64,000 bases of DNA from Microvirga pudoricolor (lineage in GTDB: Bacteria; Pseudomonadota; Alphaproteobacteria; Rhizobiales; Beijerinckiaceae). This document shows positions 46,301 to 55,975 of the stretch, piece by piece. The notes beneath the pieces were generated by a model, which searched no databases, was not told the origin of the DNA, and saw only the letters and a list, made by a program, of their open reading frames with translations. The translations under genes and the position numbers were made by a program. The DNA lies in NCBI RefSeq assembly GCF_016892705.1, contig NZ_JAFEMB010000001.1:310001-374000 (forward strand). The letters run 5' to 3'. How positions within the stretch are numbered: the stretch's first letter is position 1; each line of letters begins with the position of its first letter.

Positions 46301-47262
46301 GCGTCGAGCCCGTAATCGCGCGCGCTGCGCACGTGCCGATGGAAGGCGAGCTTGCGGTCGTATTCCAGCGGGTCCTTCGGCTTGACCAGCGCGCCGGGCG
46401 GCACGTTGAGCCAATCGACCAGGCGGGTGAGCATGAAGCGCAGGGCCGCGCCCCGGCACAGGACCGGCAAGGCCTCGGCCTCCGCGGCGTTCAGGCGCCG
46501 GACCGCCTGATAGCCGGCGAGCAGCGCCTGCCCCTTGGTCAGGTTGAAGGATCCATCCGCCTCGAAGCACCAGGCGTTCAGGCAGATCGCAACGTCGTAC
46601 GCGAAGGCGTCCGTGCAGGCGAAGTAGAAGTCGATCAGGCCCGACACCTCGGGGCCGATGAAGAAGACGTTGTCGGTGAACAGGTCCGCATGGATGATCC
46701 CCGCGGGCAGGCCCGAGGGCCACGCGGTGTGCAGGCCGTCGAGCTCCCGCCGCGTCCGCTCGGCCAAGCCCGGCGAGACCGTGTCGGCCTGGGCCTCCGC
46801 CTGGGCGAAGAGAGGCGGCCAGCCGTCCAGCGAGAGGGCGTTGGGCCGGGACATCGGGAAGTCTTCGCCCGCCAGATGCAGCCGCGCCAGGGCCCCGCCA
46901 AGGGCCCCGCAATGCTGCGCCCTCGGGCGGCGGACCGCCACCCCGTCCAGGAACGTGATGATCACGGCGGGGCGCCCGGACAAGCGCCCCAGCGCCTCGC
47001 CGTTTCGGTTATTCACCGGCAGGGGGCAGTTCAAGCCCCTGTTGGCGAGGTGCTGCATCAGCGACAGGAAGAAGGGCAGATCCGTCTCCCGCACGCGCTT
47101 CTCGTAGAGGGTGAGGATGTAGGACCCCTCCGTCGTGTGCAGGAAGTAATTGGTGTTCTCGACCCCCTCGGCGATGCCCTTGTAGGACAGAACCGTGCCG
47201 ATCTCGTAGGTGGCGAGGAACGCCGCGAGGTCCTCGTCGGAGACTTCGGTATAGACCGCCAC
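46297..47262 (-). CDS. thrB: Homoserine kinase (ThrB2, APH-type)
   Basis: The 321-residue product is the choline-kinase/APH-like homoserine kinase. Motifs are '[24 protein letters not shown]', the catalytic '[16 protein letters not shown]' and '[16 protein letters not shown]'. It phosphorylates homoserine for threonine synthase. The start is GTG 47262 (GGAG upstream). It lies 3 bases after the ispH stop and before rnhA, a compact minus-strand operon ispH-thrB-rnhA. Confidence 0.94.
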   Translation of the reverse strand: MAVYTEVSDEDLAAFLATYEIGTVLSYKGIAEGVENTNYFLHTTEGSYILTLYEKRVRETDLPFFLSLMQHLANRGLNCPLPVNNRNGEALGRLSGRPAVIITFLDGVAVRRPRAQHCGALGGALARLHLAGEDFPMSRPNALSLDGWPPLFAQAEAQADTVSPGLAERTRRELDGLHTAWPSGLPAGIIHADLFTDNVFFIGPEVSGLIDFYFACTDAFAYDVAICLNAWCFEADGSFNLTKGQALLAGYQAVRRLNAAEAEALPVLCRGAALRFMLTRLVDWLNVPPGALVKPKDPLEYDRKLAFHRHVRSARDYGLDA

Positions 47263-47265
47263 GGC

Positions 47266-48225
47266 TTACTCCGCAGCCTGTTCGCGAAGCTCGCGCGGGA
47301 GGGGGAAGAAGACGCTCTCGTCGGCCGTGGAAACGCTCTCCACCGTCACGGCGTAGCGCGCCGCGAAGGCGTCGATGATCTCCTCGACCAGGACCTCGGG
47401 CGCCGAGGCGCCCGCCGTGACCCCGAGGCTGCGCAGGTTGCCGAACAGGCTCCAGTCGATGTCCTCGGCGCGCAGGATGAGGCGCACCAGCCCGCAGCCC
47501 TCCCGCTCGGCGACCTCCCGCAGGCGCTGCGAGTTCGAGGAATTGGGCGACCCCACCACGATCATGGCGTCTACCTGGGGGGCGACCCGCTTGACCGCGC
47601 CCTGCCGGTTCGTGGTGGCGTAGCAGATGTCTTCCTTATGGGGGCCGGCGATGGACGGGAAGCGGCCTTTCAGGGCGTCCACGACCTCCTGGGTGTCGTC
47701 CACCGACAGGGTCGTCTGGGTCACGAAGGCGAGGTTGTCGGGCTCGGCCGGCTCGAGGGCCAGGACGTCGGCCACGGTCTCCACCAGGGTGACGACGCCC
47801 TCGGGCAGCTGCCCCATGGTGCCGACGACCTCCGGATGGCCCGCATGGCCGATCAGGATGATCCGGCGGCCCCGCTTGTAGTGGACCTGGGCCTCCCGGT
47901 GAACCTTCGTGACCAAGGGGCACGTCGCATCGATGGCCAGGAAATTGCGGGCGGCCGCGGCCTCCGGCACGGATTTCGGCACGCCGTGGGCCGAGAAGAT
48001 CACGGGCGCCTCGGTGTCCGGAATTTCATCCAGTTCGCGCACGAAGACCGCGCCCTTCCGCCTGAGGCTCTCCACCACGTATTTGTTGTGAACGATCTCG
48101 TGGCGCACATAGACCGGCGCCCCATGGATCGCGAGAGCCTTCTCGACGGCGTCGATGGCGCGGACCACGCCGGCGCAGAAACCGCGCGGGGCGCAGAGCA
48201 GGATGTCGAGAGGCGGTTTGGTCAT
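47266..48225 (-). CDS. ispH: 4-hydroxy-3-methylbut-2-enyl diphosphate reductase
   Basis: From ATG 48225 the 319-residue product has the Fe-S ligands, C17 in '[12 protein letters not shown]', the central Cys in '[12 protein letters not shown]' and the third in '[10 protein letters not shown]'. It makes IPP and DMAPP, the last step of the MEP isoprenoid pathway. The longer frame to 48402 was rejected since its extension shows no homology pattern and overlaps the antiporter's leader. It is the first gene of the ispH-thrB-rnhA unit. Confidence 0.95.
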   Translation of the reverse strand: MTKPPLDILLCAPRGFCAGVVRAIDAVEKALAIHGAPVYVRHEIVHNKYVVESLRRKGAVFVRELDEIPDTEAPVIFSAHGVPKSVPEAAAARNFLAIDATCPLVTKVHREAQVHYKRGRRIILIGHAGHPEVVGTMGQLPEGVVTLVETVADVLALEPAEPDNLAFVTQTTLSVDDTQEVVDALKGRFPSIAGPHKEDICYATTNRQGAVKRVAPQVDAMIVVGSPNSSNSQRLREVAEREGCGLVRLILRAEDIDWSLFGNLRSLGVTAGASAPEVLVEEIIDAFAARYAVTVESVSTADESVFFPLPRELREQAAE

Positions 48226-48400
48226 GACGCCCGCGATGTGGCGAGTGGGAGCCCATCCTGTCAAGCGGGAGCGACGCTTATTCGCGGGAATCGGACCCGG
48301 GTCCGCAGGGGGAGCATTCTTTCTCAAGAAAGCCTCGCCCTCCGGCGGAAGACCCTCTAGAACGAGAACGCTCGATCCCCCGAATTCCGTGCATTCTGCC

Positions 48401-50263
48401 ATGGCTGCGGCTTCTCACGTCAGTTTCCTGCCCCCCATCCTGACTTTCTGCGGCGCGGCCGTGGTCGCGGTGCCGCTTTTCCGCTTCATGGGCCTGAGCG
48501 CGGTGCTGGGCTATCTGGCCGCCGGGGTGATCATCGGACCGTCCGTCCTGAGCCTGGTGGGGGATCCGGCCACCATCGCCACGGTGGCGGAGTTCGGGGT
48601 GGTCCTCCTGCTGTTCATCGTCGGGCTCGAGCTCAAGCTGTCCCACCTGTGGGAGATGAAGCGGGACATTTTCGGGCTCGGGCTGCTCCAACTCACCGTC
48701 ACGGGGCTGGTTCTGGGAGGCCTGTCCGTTCTGGCGGACGTGCCGCCTGTCGGGGCGGTGGTCATCGGCATCTCGCTCGCCCTCTCGGCCACCGCCATCG
48801 CGCTCCAGATGCTGGGCGAGCGCAACGATCTCCAGACCCCCTACGGCCAGCGCTCCTTCGCCATCCTGCTGTTCCAGGACCTGTCCATCGTGCCCGTGCT
48901 GGCGGCCCTGCCGCTCCTGGCCACCGGCATGGCGGCCGCCAACCTGGCCGCCGATGCGGGACACGGGTCCGAGGGCGGGATCATGGCCGTGGTCAAGGCC
49001 GTGGGAGCCCTGGTGGCCGTGATCCTGATCGGCCGATACGGGCTGAACCCCTTCTTCCGGATCCTGGCCCGCACCGGCGCCCGCGAGGTCATGACGGCCT
49101 CGGCGCTTCTCGTGGTGCTCGGCGCCGCCCTCCTCATGGAAGAGGTCGGGCTGTCCATGGCCATGGGCGCCTTCCTGGCCGGGCTCCTGCTCGCGGAATC
49201 CAACTTCCGCCACCAGCTCGAGGCCGACATCGAGCCGTTCCGCGGAATGCTGCTGGGCCTGTTCTTCATGAGCGTGGGGATGTCCATCGACCTGTCCCTC
49301 GTGCGGGAGCAATGGTTCGTCCTCGCGATCGCCGCCCCCGTGATCGTGGTCAGCAAGACGGTCATCATCGCGGTGCTGTCGCGCCAGTTCGGCGCGACGT
49401 GGAGCGACGGCTTCCGGTCCGGCGTGCTCCTGTGCCCGGCGGGCGAGTTCGCCTTCGTGCTCCTGCCTGTCGCGACGAACCAGGGCCTCATGCCCCTGGC
49501 GATCGCACAGCTCGCCACCGCCCTTGCGGCGATTACCATGCTGGTCGGGCCGGTCGTCGCCACGATGCTCGAAAAGGCGCTCGGCCGACGGCACGCGGAC
49601 GCCGATTCCGGCCCGGACGCGCTGCCGGGCCATGGGGAAGAGCTGTCGAGCCGCGTTCTCGTGATCGGCTTCGGGCGCTTCGGCCAGATCGTGAACCAGG
49701 TTCTCCTGGCGCAGGGGATCGACGTGACCGTCATCGACAAGGACGTGGAGCGCATCCGCGACGCGGCCCGGTTCGGCCTTCGGGTCTATTATGGCGACGG
49801 CACACGGCTCGACGTGCTGCGGGCCGCCGGGGCCGAGAAGGCCGAGATGATCTGCGTCTGCACGGACGATCCGGACACGACCCTGAAGATCGTGGAGATC
49901 ATTCACGAGAATTGCCAGAACGCCCGCAGCTTCGTGCGCGCCTACGACCGGATCCAGGCGATCAACCTCATGAACCATGAGGTGGATTACCAGCTGCGCG
50001 AATGCTTCGAATCCGCGATCGCGTTCAGCCGTGCCGCCCTGGAGGAGCTGGGAACGGCGCCGGAGGCCGCCGCCGCCGTGGCCGACGAGGTGCGCAAGCG
50101 CGACATCGCCCGGATGATGCTCCAGCGCGACGGCAACACCATGGGCGGCGCTGAACTCATGGTCGGCTCGAAGATCGCCCCGGAGCCCCTGACGGCTCCC
50201 GTCGCCCGCGCCCGGGCGCTCAACGCGGAGACCCGGGACATCCTCGGCGAAGGGGCCCTGTAA
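48401..50263 (+). CDS. CPA2-type monovalent cation:proton antiporter (KefB/KefC-like)
   Basis: From ATG 48401 the 620-residue product has about 12 membrane helices (residues 1-400), the CPA2 pattern '[19 protein letters not shown]' and '[13 protein letters not shown]', and a cytosolic Rossmann TrkA-N domain (about 415-535: '[18 protein letters not shown]'). It probably exchanges K+ for H+ under electrophile or pH stress. It lacks a nearby KefF/KefG partner. Its stop overlaps the MATE gene start by one base (TAATG). Confidence 0.9.
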   Translation: MAAASHVSFLPPILTFCGAAVVAVPLFRFMGLSAVLGYLAAGVIIGPSVLSLVGDPATIATVAEFGVVLLLFIVGLELKLSHLWEMKRDIFGLGLLQLTVTGLVLGGLSVLADVPPVGAVVIGISLALSATAIALQMLGERNDLQTPYGQRSFAILLFQDLSIVPVLAALPLLATGMAAANLAADAGHGSEGGIMAVVKAVGALVAVILIGRYGLNPFFRILARTGAREVMTASALLVVLGAALLMEEVGLSMAMGAFLAGLLLAESNFRHQLEADIEPFRGMLLGLFFMSVGMSIDLSLVREQWFVLAIAAPVIVVSKTVIIAVLSRQFGATWSDGFRSGVLLCPAGEFAFVLLPVATNQGLMPLAIAQLATALAAITMLVGPVVATMLEKALGRRHADADSGPDALPGHGEELSSRVLVIGFGRFGQIVNQVLLAQGIDVTVIDKDVERIRDAARFGLRVYYGDGTRLDVLRAAGAEKAEMICVCTDDPDTTLKIVEIIHENCQNARSFVRAYDRIQAINLMNHEVDYQLRECFESAIAFSRAALEELGTAPEAAAAVADEVRKRDIARMMLQRDGNTMGGAELMVGSKIAPEPLTAPVARARALNAETRDILGEGAL

Positions 50264-51648
50264 TGGACGAGCCTCAACCGCCCGACCTGTCGAGGACGCT
50301 CTCGGAGCCGCCCCGCTTCGTGGTCGGATCCACCATGCGCCACGTCCTGGTGATGACCGGCACGGGGGCGGCCGGCCTCATCGCGATCTTCGTCGTCGAT
50401 CTCGTGTCGCTGCTCTACATCTCCTGGCTCAACGACCCCCGCATGACGGCGGGCGTGGGCATCGCCACGGTCGTGATGTTCTTCAGTATCTCGCTCAATG
50501 TCGGCCTGATGATCCCCATCGGGGCTCTCGTGTCCCAGGCGCTGGGCGCCCGCGACCGGACCCGGGCGCGGCGCCTGGCCACGACAGGCTGCGTTCACAT
50601 GACTCTGATCGCGACGGGCGTGAGCGTGCTGATCATCCTCGCCTTGCCCTGGATCATGGCGGCCATGGGGGCGGGCGAGGCGGTGCAGCGGGTGGCCACG
50701 CACTTCCTCTGGATCTGCCTGCCCACCAACGGGATCGTGGCCCTGGGCATGGGCCTCACCACGGTACTGAGAGCGGCCGGGGACGCCAAGCGCAGCATGT
50801 ACGCGACCCTGGCCATCGCGGCCGTCACCATCGTGCTCGACCCCCTGTTCATCTTCACGCTCGGCCTTCAGTCCAACGGAGCGGCCCTGACAGTCAACCT
50901 GGCGCGGGTCGCCTATGCGATCATCGCCCTGCTCTTCGTGGTTCGCGTACATGGCCTGCTGGCCCGCCCCACCGTTCAAGACGTCCTGGCGGATGCGAGT
51001 CCCTTCTATGCGATCGCGGTTCCGGCGATCCTCACCAACATCGCCGCCCCGGCGGCCAACGCCTTCTTCACCGGCGTGATGGCCCGCTTCGGCGACCAGG
51101 CCATCGCGGCCTCCGCCATCATCGACCGGGTCACGCCCGTGGCCTTCGGCGGCCTCTTCGCCCTCGCGGGCGCCATCGGCCCCGTCATGGGCCAGAACTG
51201 GGGCGCGCGGCGCTACGACCGCATGCGTCAGGCCCTGAAGGACTCGCTCACCTTCACGATCGTCTATGTGGCGGCCGTGTGGGTGATCCTGGCGCTCCTG
51301 CGTTATCCCCTGGCCGCCCTGTTCAATGCCGAGGGCCTGACGGCGGATCTCATCGTCTTCTTCTGCCAGATCAGCGGCTTCATCTGGCTTTTCGTGGGCT
51401 TGGTGCTGTTGTCGAACGCATCCTTCAACAATTTGGGCTTTCCGCTCCTGTCGACCTTCTTCAACTGGGGCCGCGCAACGCTGGGCATGATCCCGTTCGC
51501 CTATCTGGGCGCCCAGTGGGGCGGCCCCCGGGGCGCGCTGATGGGCATCGGGGCGGGCTCCGTCCTGTTCGGCATCGCCGCGGTGGTGACTGCCTTCTGG
51601 ACAATCCGGCGTCTGGAGCGTCAAGCTAAGGGTCCGCAAACGCTCTGA
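50263..51648 (+). CDS. MATE family efflux transporter
   Basis: The 461-residue product has 12 membrane helices in two halves, with the MATE pattern 'TGAAGLIAIFVVDLVSLLYISWL' near the start and 'PAAAFFTGV'-like repeat in 'PAANAFFTGVMARFGDQAIAASAIIDR' in the second half. Such pumps export cationic drugs or metabolites using Na+ or H+. The one-base TAATG overlap with the upstream antiporter suggests one operon. Confidence 0.9.
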   Translation: MDEPQPPDLSRTLSEPPRFVVGSTMRHVLVMTGTGAAGLIAIFVVDLVSLLYISWLNDPRMTAGVGIATVVMFFSISLNVGLMIPIGALVSQALGARDRTRARRLATTGCVHMTLIATGVSVLIILALPWIMAAMGAGEAVQRVATHFLWICLPTNGIVALGMGLTTVLRAAGDAKRSMYATLAIAAVTIVLDPLFIFTLGLQSNGAALTVNLARVAYAIIALLFVVRVHGLLARPTVQDVLADASPFYAIAVPAILTNIAAPAANAFFTGVMARFGDQAIAASAIIDRVTPVAFGGLFALAGAIGPVMGQNWGARRYDRMRQALKDSLTFTIVYVAAVWVILALLRYPLAALFNAEGLTADLIVFFCQISGFIWLFVGLVLLSNASFNNLGFPLLSTFFNWGRATLGMIPFAYLGAQWGGPRGALMGIGAGSVLFGIAAVVTAFWTIRRLERQAKGPQTL

Positions 51649-51661
51649 GGGAGCCCCCCAC

Positions 51662-52396
51662 ATGTTCACCTGGTTCGACCTGATGCGTCAGGCCCAAGGC
51701 TCCCCGGATCTCGATGCCCTGGCGCGCCAGTTCAACCTGTCCACCGAGCAGGCCCAGAGGGCCATGGCGGCGTTCCTGCCCGCCTTCGCCATGGGGGTGA
51801 GGCAGCCGGCGGGCCTCAACGATCCGATGCAGATGTTCCGGGGCCTGCCGGGCACCCCGTTCACCGAGTTCTGGAGCCAGGCCGCCCGGGCGTTCACGCC
51901 CCAGGCCCACCAGGCCGGCAAGCAGGTCATCGACCAGTTGTTCGGATCGGACGACACCAGCCGCAGGGTCGCGCACCAGGCGGCCGATTTCGCCGGGATC
52001 GGCGTCGAGACCATGCAGCAGATGCTGCCGCTCATGGCGGGGATCTTCGCCGGCACGCTGCATCAGTGGATGGCGGCCCAGGGCCAGATGAGCCAATCCG
52101 CCCCGTCCAAGCCCACGTCTTCGAAGCCCTCCGCCCCGCAGCCGCCCGACTGGGCCCACCTGTGGGATGCCTGGCTCGGCCAAGCCTCGGCCGGCAAGGG
52201 ACAGGCGCCCGCGACCCCCTTCGAGGCCATGATGGCGCCCTTCATGAACCCGCCGTCGAAACCGGAGCGCGGCAACAGCTCCGCCGAGGCGTGGGAGCGC
52301 ATGATGGGAGCGGGACACGAGATGCAGAAGCAATATCTCGCGTCCCTGCAGGGCATTTTCGAGAGTGCCTGGCGGCAGAAGCCCGGACGCTCCTAG
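51662..52396 (+). CDS. DUF937-like helical protein
   Basis: The 244-residue product starts 'MFTWFDLMRQAQGSPDLDALARQFNLSTEQAQRAMAAFLPAF', a pattern seen in DUF937 proteins. It continues with more amphipathic helices, then a Pro/Ser/Lys-rich linker (residues about 140-160) and a helical C-terminus with 'WERMMGAGHEMQKQYLASLQGIF'. The tail resembles PhaM/phasin-like granule proteins, which would fit polyhydroxyalkanoate storage, but I could not confirm this. It follows the MATE gene by 13 bases. Confidence 0.65.
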   Translation: MFTWFDLMRQAQGSPDLDALARQFNLSTEQAQRAMAAFLPAFAMGVRQPAGLNDPMQMFRGLPGTPFTEFWSQAARAFTPQAHQAGKQVIDQLFGSDDTSRRVAHQAADFAGIGVETMQQMLPLMAGIFAGTLHQWMAAQGQMSQSAPSKPTSSKPSAPQPPDWAHLWDAWLGQASAGKGQAPATPFEAMMAPFMNPPSKPERGNSSAEAWERMMGAGHEMQKQYLASLQGIFESAWRQKPGRS

Positions 52397-52403
52397 TGCG
52401 CCG

Positions 52404-52742
52404 TTACGCGAGGCGCAGCTCGCGCGTTACCATGGGCACCGCGGGCCGGATCGTTTTTCGCGTCTCCCCCACGCGCTGAGACCGGTGACGACGCTCAAAG
52501 GATCGAACCAACACCACGGACGGGTTCTCGAAGATCGATTCCTCGAGAGCTCCCGTTACCTCGCTGCGGGTGAGGCCGATATCCTTGAGCATGCGGTCGT
52601 CGAAATCGGCGAGCCGCCGGACCTCGGCGCGGTGCTTCAGAGCCTTGGCGAAACGGACCACAGGCGTGGCCAGGATGAGAGCCGCACGTCCGAAGAACGC
52701 CGACCCGAACGACGGAATGACGGAATGAATAGACCGGGCCAT
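52404..52742 (-). CDS. DUF1127 domain-containing protein
   Basis: From ATG 52742 (AAGGTGA upstream) the 112-residue product carries the short basic DUF1127 motif 'RRLADFDDRMLKDIGLTRSEV' near its middle. DUF1127 proteins in Rhizobiales and Rhodobacterales help tune phosphate, C1 metabolism and small-RNA-linked stress responses. Here it is much longer than the usual 45-75 residues, with extra basic tails on both sides. It is divergent from the LysR gene and ends 8 bases from the DUF937 gene. Confidence 0.8.
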   Translation of the reverse strand: MARSIHSVIPSFGSAFFGRAALILATPVVRFAKALKHRAEVRRLADFDDRMLKDIGLTRSEVTGALEESIFENPSVVLVRSFERRHRSQRVGETRKTIRPAVPMVTRELRLA

Positions 52743-52946
52743 GAGAATCACCTTGCTCTGACAGACACCATTCGGCGTGACGAAGCGCAGCCGTTTCGCA
52801 CCACGGTTGATGCAACGAGGACCGAGCGCCGAGAGCCGAAATCCTTGTTTTTCCAAGGAATAAGCGGAAGCTAGATGATTCATCTCATCACTTGAAGCGA
52901 TAGTTTGAAATATGTATCATCACGTTAATTGATAAAGGAAACGGCC

Positions 52947-53834
52947 ATGCATCTGCTCGATATCGACCAGCTCCGCACTTTCGTCGCCATCGCCGATACG
53001 GGGTCGTTCACCCGCGCGGCCGAGATGGTGCACAAGACGCAGAGCGCCGTCTCCATGCAGATGAAGCGCCTCGAGGACCGGGTCGGCCGGTCCATCTTCG
53101 AGCGCGAGGGCCGGCTGTCCAAGCTGACCGACGAGGGCGAGCGTCTCCTCGATTATGCGCGCCGGATCGTTCGCCTGAACCAGGAATGCATGCTGTCGTT
53201 CAACGAGAACGAGCTCATCGGCCGCGTCCGTCTCGGCCTGCCGGACGATTACGCCGATCGTTACCTGCCTGAGATCCTGGCGCGCTTCTCGCGATCCAAC
53301 CCGAAGGCTGAGGTGACGGTGATGTGTGAGCCGACCCACAACCTCATCGAGCGGGTGCAGAACGGCGACCTGGACCTTGCCATCATCACCCATGTGGACC
53401 GCCACGGGCCGTCCGAGATCGTGCGGATCGAGCAGTTGCTGTGGGTGACGTCGGCCCGCCATGCGGTGCACGAGGAGACTCCGATCCCGCTGGCCCTGGG
53501 ACGCCCGAACTGCAACTGGCGGCATTCCGCGACGGGGACGCTGGAGGGTGCCGGGAAGGCGTTTCGGATCCTCTACGTGAGTTGGCATTCCACCGCCGTC
53601 GGCGCGGCCGTGCTGGCGGGCCTCGCGGTGTCGGTCCTGCCGGAGAGCGCCGTGCGGCCGGGCATGCGCATCCTGGGCCCGACCGACGGCTTCCCGGCCC
53701 TGCCCTCGTGCAAGATCGGGCTGATCCGCGCCCGGCAGGAGGCGAGCCCGCTCGCCGATGCGCTCTGCTTCCACATCAAGCAATCCCTGGACAATCTCGG
53801 CGCGGCCCGCACTCTGCCCATCGCGGCGGAGTGA
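52947..53834 (+). CDS. LysR-family transcriptional regulator
   Basis: From ATG 52947 (AAAGGA upstream) the 295-residue product has an N-terminal helix-turn-helix ('LDIDQLRTFVAIADTGSFTRAAEMVHKTQSAVSMQMKRLE') and a periplasmic-binding-like effector domain. The LysR gene and DUF1127 gene are divergent with 204 bases between, so LysR may control the DUF1127 gene or itself. The effector ligand is unknown. Confidence 0.87.
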   Translation: MHLLDIDQLRTFVAIADTGSFTRAAEMVHKTQSAVSMQMKRLEDRVGRSIFEREGRLSKLTDEGERLLDYARRIVRLNQECMLSFNENELIGRVRLGLPDDYADRYLPEILARFSRSNPKAEVTVMCEPTHNLIERVQNGDLDLAIITHVDRHGPSEIVRIEQLLWVTSARHAVHEETPIPLALGRPNCNWRHSATGTLEGAGKAFRILYVSWHSTAVGAAVLAGLAVSVLPESAVRPGMRILGPTDGFPALPSCKIGLIRARQEASPLADALCFHIKQSLDNLGAARTLPIAAE

Positions 53835-53852
53835 CGGCTCCCTTCTTTCGGT

Positions 53853-53963
53853 CCCGCCGCCGAAGCTCCGGCACACCACGCCCTTGTCGGGATCGAGGGC
53901 GATGAGCCGCCCGCCCGCCGTGGGCATGTAGAGCTTCGCTGTTCCGTCGGGGCAACAAACAGG
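53853..53963 (-). pseudogene. Remnant of a PQQ-dependent dehydrogenase gene
   Basis: Read on the minus strand, this 37-codon stretch encodes 'LYMPTAGGRLIALDPDKG' followed by 'VVCRSFGGG', the pattern of a beta-propeller blade in quinoprotein dehydrogenases such as membrane glucose dehydrogenase (…RLIALDADTGK.C..FG). Nothing like the rest of such a 600-800-residue protein lies on either side, and the LysR and DMT genes crowd it. It is therefore a fragment left after deletion. It carries no start signal of its own. Confidence 0.5.
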
Positions 53964-53987
53964 ACGGGGAATGTTGCGGGTGGCCGC

Positions 53988-54914
53988 TCAGGTTCGGGCG
54001 GGACGGCTCAGCACCAGCACGTTTCCGGCCAGAGCCGCGACGACGCCCAGGATGGCGAGCGGGGTCCAGACGTAGCCTTCCACGGCCGTCGACACTCCCA
54101 GCGCGATGATGGGGAAGAGCACCGTCGTGTAACCGGCCCGCGCGGCGCCGAGCCGGCGCAGAAGCGTGAGGTAGCTGGCAAAGGCCAGAACGGACGCCCC
54201 GATGGCGAGATAGAGCAGCGAGCCCACGTATTTGGCCGTCGGCTCGATGATGAAAGCGTTGCCCCGAACCAGGTTGAGGAGCGCCAGGAGGCAGGCCCCG
54301 TAGGTCATGCCCCAGGCGCTGGCGGACAGGAGCGGGATGCCGCGCCGCTGGACCAGGGTGGAAATCATGTTCCCGGAGCAGAAGAAAAGCGTTCCCATCA
54401 CGCAGAAGCCGAGCCCTACGAGAGCCCCCTGCCGCGCGCCGGCCCCGGCGATTTCCGGCCAGAACAGAAGCGCGATCCCGACGGCTCCCAGAAGGCCGCC
54501 GAGCGCCACGCGGGCCTCGATGCGCTGACGCAGCACGACGGCGCTCAGGACGAGGTTGAAGATGGACGCCAGGGAGAACACGACGGAGAGCAGGCCCGAC
54601 GGAACGGTCAGCCCACCGTAGTAAAAGCAGACGAAATTGCAGCAGAACAGGCACGCGCCCGTGCCCAGGAACCGCAGGTGATCGCTCCACGCGAAACGAA
54701 CCGGGTTCCCAGAGGCCAGCACCCAGCCCCACATGACGAGAGCCGCCAGCAGGAAGCGCCACAGGACGGACATCTCGGGCGCCACGACGCCAAGCTGGGC
54801 GCGGATGCCGATCCAGCTCACGCCCCACAGGAACACGGTTGCCACGTAGAGGCCGATCGTGGATCCCTCCACGCGTCTCGGCTCCGCTCCCGGCATCGCA
54901 TTCACCTGGCTCAT
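53988..54914 (-). CDS. DMT family transporter (EamA domains)
   Basis: From ATG 54914 (GGGAGGG upstream) the 308-residue product has ten membrane helices in two EamA repeats (about 15-140 and 160-290), with 'FLWGVSWIGIRAQLGVVAPEMSVLWRF' at the start. DMT proteins export amino acids or other metabolites; the substrate is not clear. The longer frame upstream was not used. It is preceded on the other side by the small ORFs at 55.1 kb. Confidence 0.88.
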   Translation of the reverse strand: MSQVNAMPGAEPRRVEGSTIGLYVATVFLWGVSWIGIRAQLGVVAPEMSVLWRFLLAALVMWGWVLASGNPVRFAWSDHLRFLGTGACLFCCNFVCFYYGGLTVPSGLLSVVFSLASIFNLVLSAVVLRQRIEARVALGGLLGAVGIALLFWPEIAGAGARQGALVGLGFCVMGTLFFCSGNMISTLVQRRGIPLLSASAWGMTYGACLLALLNLVRGNAFIIEPTAKYVGSLLYLAIGASVLAFASYLTLLRRLGAARAGYTTVLFPIIALGVSTAVEGYVWTPLAILGVVAALAGNVLVLSRPART

Positions 54915-55123
54915 CACGCTGCCCTCCCGGCACGCCCCACGCCTACGCCTCGCCGACCATGAGCGCAAATGATGGATTGTGATGGGTTGCAATAGGATCC
55001 CTTATGATGCGGGCCCCTCGGCATCCACACCCGTCAACAGGAGGGAATTCCGCGAGCTCGGCAGTAAGCTCCCGTTAAAGGAAGTGGGCTCATGAGACTA
55101 CGCGTCAGTGAGGTCCGAGAGCC

Positions 55124-55225
55124 ATGCACAGCCACAGCGAACGCAGCGAAGCCCGCACCGTCAAGGTGATCTATGCCACCCAGATTCTCGCCTTCGCGAT
55201 AAGCGTCCTGATCTACGCCCACTGA
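55124..55225 (+). CDS. Small single-helix membrane peptide
   Basis: The 33-codon frame starts at ATG 55124 with CCGAGAG just upstream and ends at TGA 55223-55225. It has a polar N-terminus ('MHSHSERSEARTVK') and one hydrophobic helix (about residues 15-32, 'VIYATQILAFAISVLIY'). I do not recognise a family. Similar very short membrane proteins are common in Rhizobiales but seldom annotated. No other coding signal lies here. Confidence 0.4.
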   Translation: MHSHSERSEARTVKVIYATQILAFAISVLIYAH

Positions 55226-55404
55226 GGGCAAGAGCCTAAGCCCGGGAGCGTCGTGGGCTGTCTCACTTCGGGGGCAGACCGCGCCGTCGCCCACGAAGCC
55301 GTGAAGGGCATCGGCCGTTTTGCTGAAACCATCCGCTCATCAACGTGTTGTGACGTGGAGAAGGTGGTGCCGCTAGGGCAAACCTGACTGGATGGAGATT
55401 ATTC

Positions 55405-55797
55405 ATGCGTCGCATTCTCATCGGCACGATCGCAGCCGGTTTCGCTCTCACTTCGTTTGGCGCCATGGCGCAAACGGCCGCTCCCGTTCCGAACGCCAGC
55501 GGCTCGCAGGTCACCAACCCGAACTCCAAGGGTTCGACCGCTAACGAGTATCTCGGCAAGCAGGACACGACGCCCGGCGCGGCTGCGGTCGCCCCCGCCG
55601 CTCCGCTGACCACCGGCACTGTCGCCCCGGTTCCGAACGCGTCCGGTTCGCAGGTGACGAACCCGGCCGGCACGAGCAGCTCTCCGTCCGTGGTCCCGAT
55701 GATGCCGGGCACCGCCGGCACCGTGGCCCCGGTTCCGAACGCCTCGGGCTCGCAGGTGACCAACCCGGCCGGCACGGGCTCGACCACGGTCAAGTAA
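55405..55797 (+). CDS. Secreted repeat protein with three PVPNASGSQVTNP units
   Basis: The 130-residue product has a signal peptide (MRRILIGTIAAGFALTSFGAMAQ). The mature part contains three copies of PVPNASGSQVTNP (starting at about residues 27, 79 and 112) with Ala/Thr/Gly/Pro-rich spacers and no Cys or aromatic residues apart from one Tyr. It is likely a disordered or surface-layer-like envelope protein. Function is unknown. GGAG ribosome binding site and a strong terminator show a monocistronic, probably well-expressed gene. Confidence 0.75.
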   Translation: MRRILIGTIAAGFALTSFGAMAQTAAPVPNASGSQVTNPNSKGSTANEYLGKQDTTPGAAAVAPAAPLTTGTVAPVPNASGSQVTNPAGTSSSPSVVPMMPGTAGTVAPVPNASGSQVTNPAGTGSTTVK

Positions 55798-55841
55798 TGA
55801 CCTGAGGCGCCCCGTCGCGGCTTAATCGTCGCCGACCCTTC

Positions 55842-55878
55842 AAAGTCCCGTGCAGGGGTGATCTTGCACGGGACTTTT
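55842..55878 (+). terminator. Rho-independent terminator after the repeat protein gene
   Basis: AGTCCCGTGCA (55844-55854) pairs perfectly with TGCACGGGACT (55865-55875), a stem of 11 extended by AA/TT, with a 10-base loop, followed by TTTT. It lies about 45 bases after the stop. Confidence 0.85.
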
Positions 55879-55975
55879 CGTTGAAAGCCCGACGATTGAA
55901 CCACTTTCCGCCGGGCACTGAACCATTTCGACCAAAGCAGGGTTATCACAGAAATCTTTTGGGAAATTCCACGCC

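Noticed and set aside
46301..46912. Upstream extension of rnhA into thrB
   Set aside because: Open by chance; the RNase H pattern starts at ATG 46300 and the upstream part is Arg/Gly/Ala-rich shadow of thrB.
55263..55949. Minus-strand reading frame across the secreted repeat protein
   Set aside because: Its repeats are only the mirror of the plus-strand PVPNASGSQVTNP units, it crosses a terminator, and it has no ribosome binding site.
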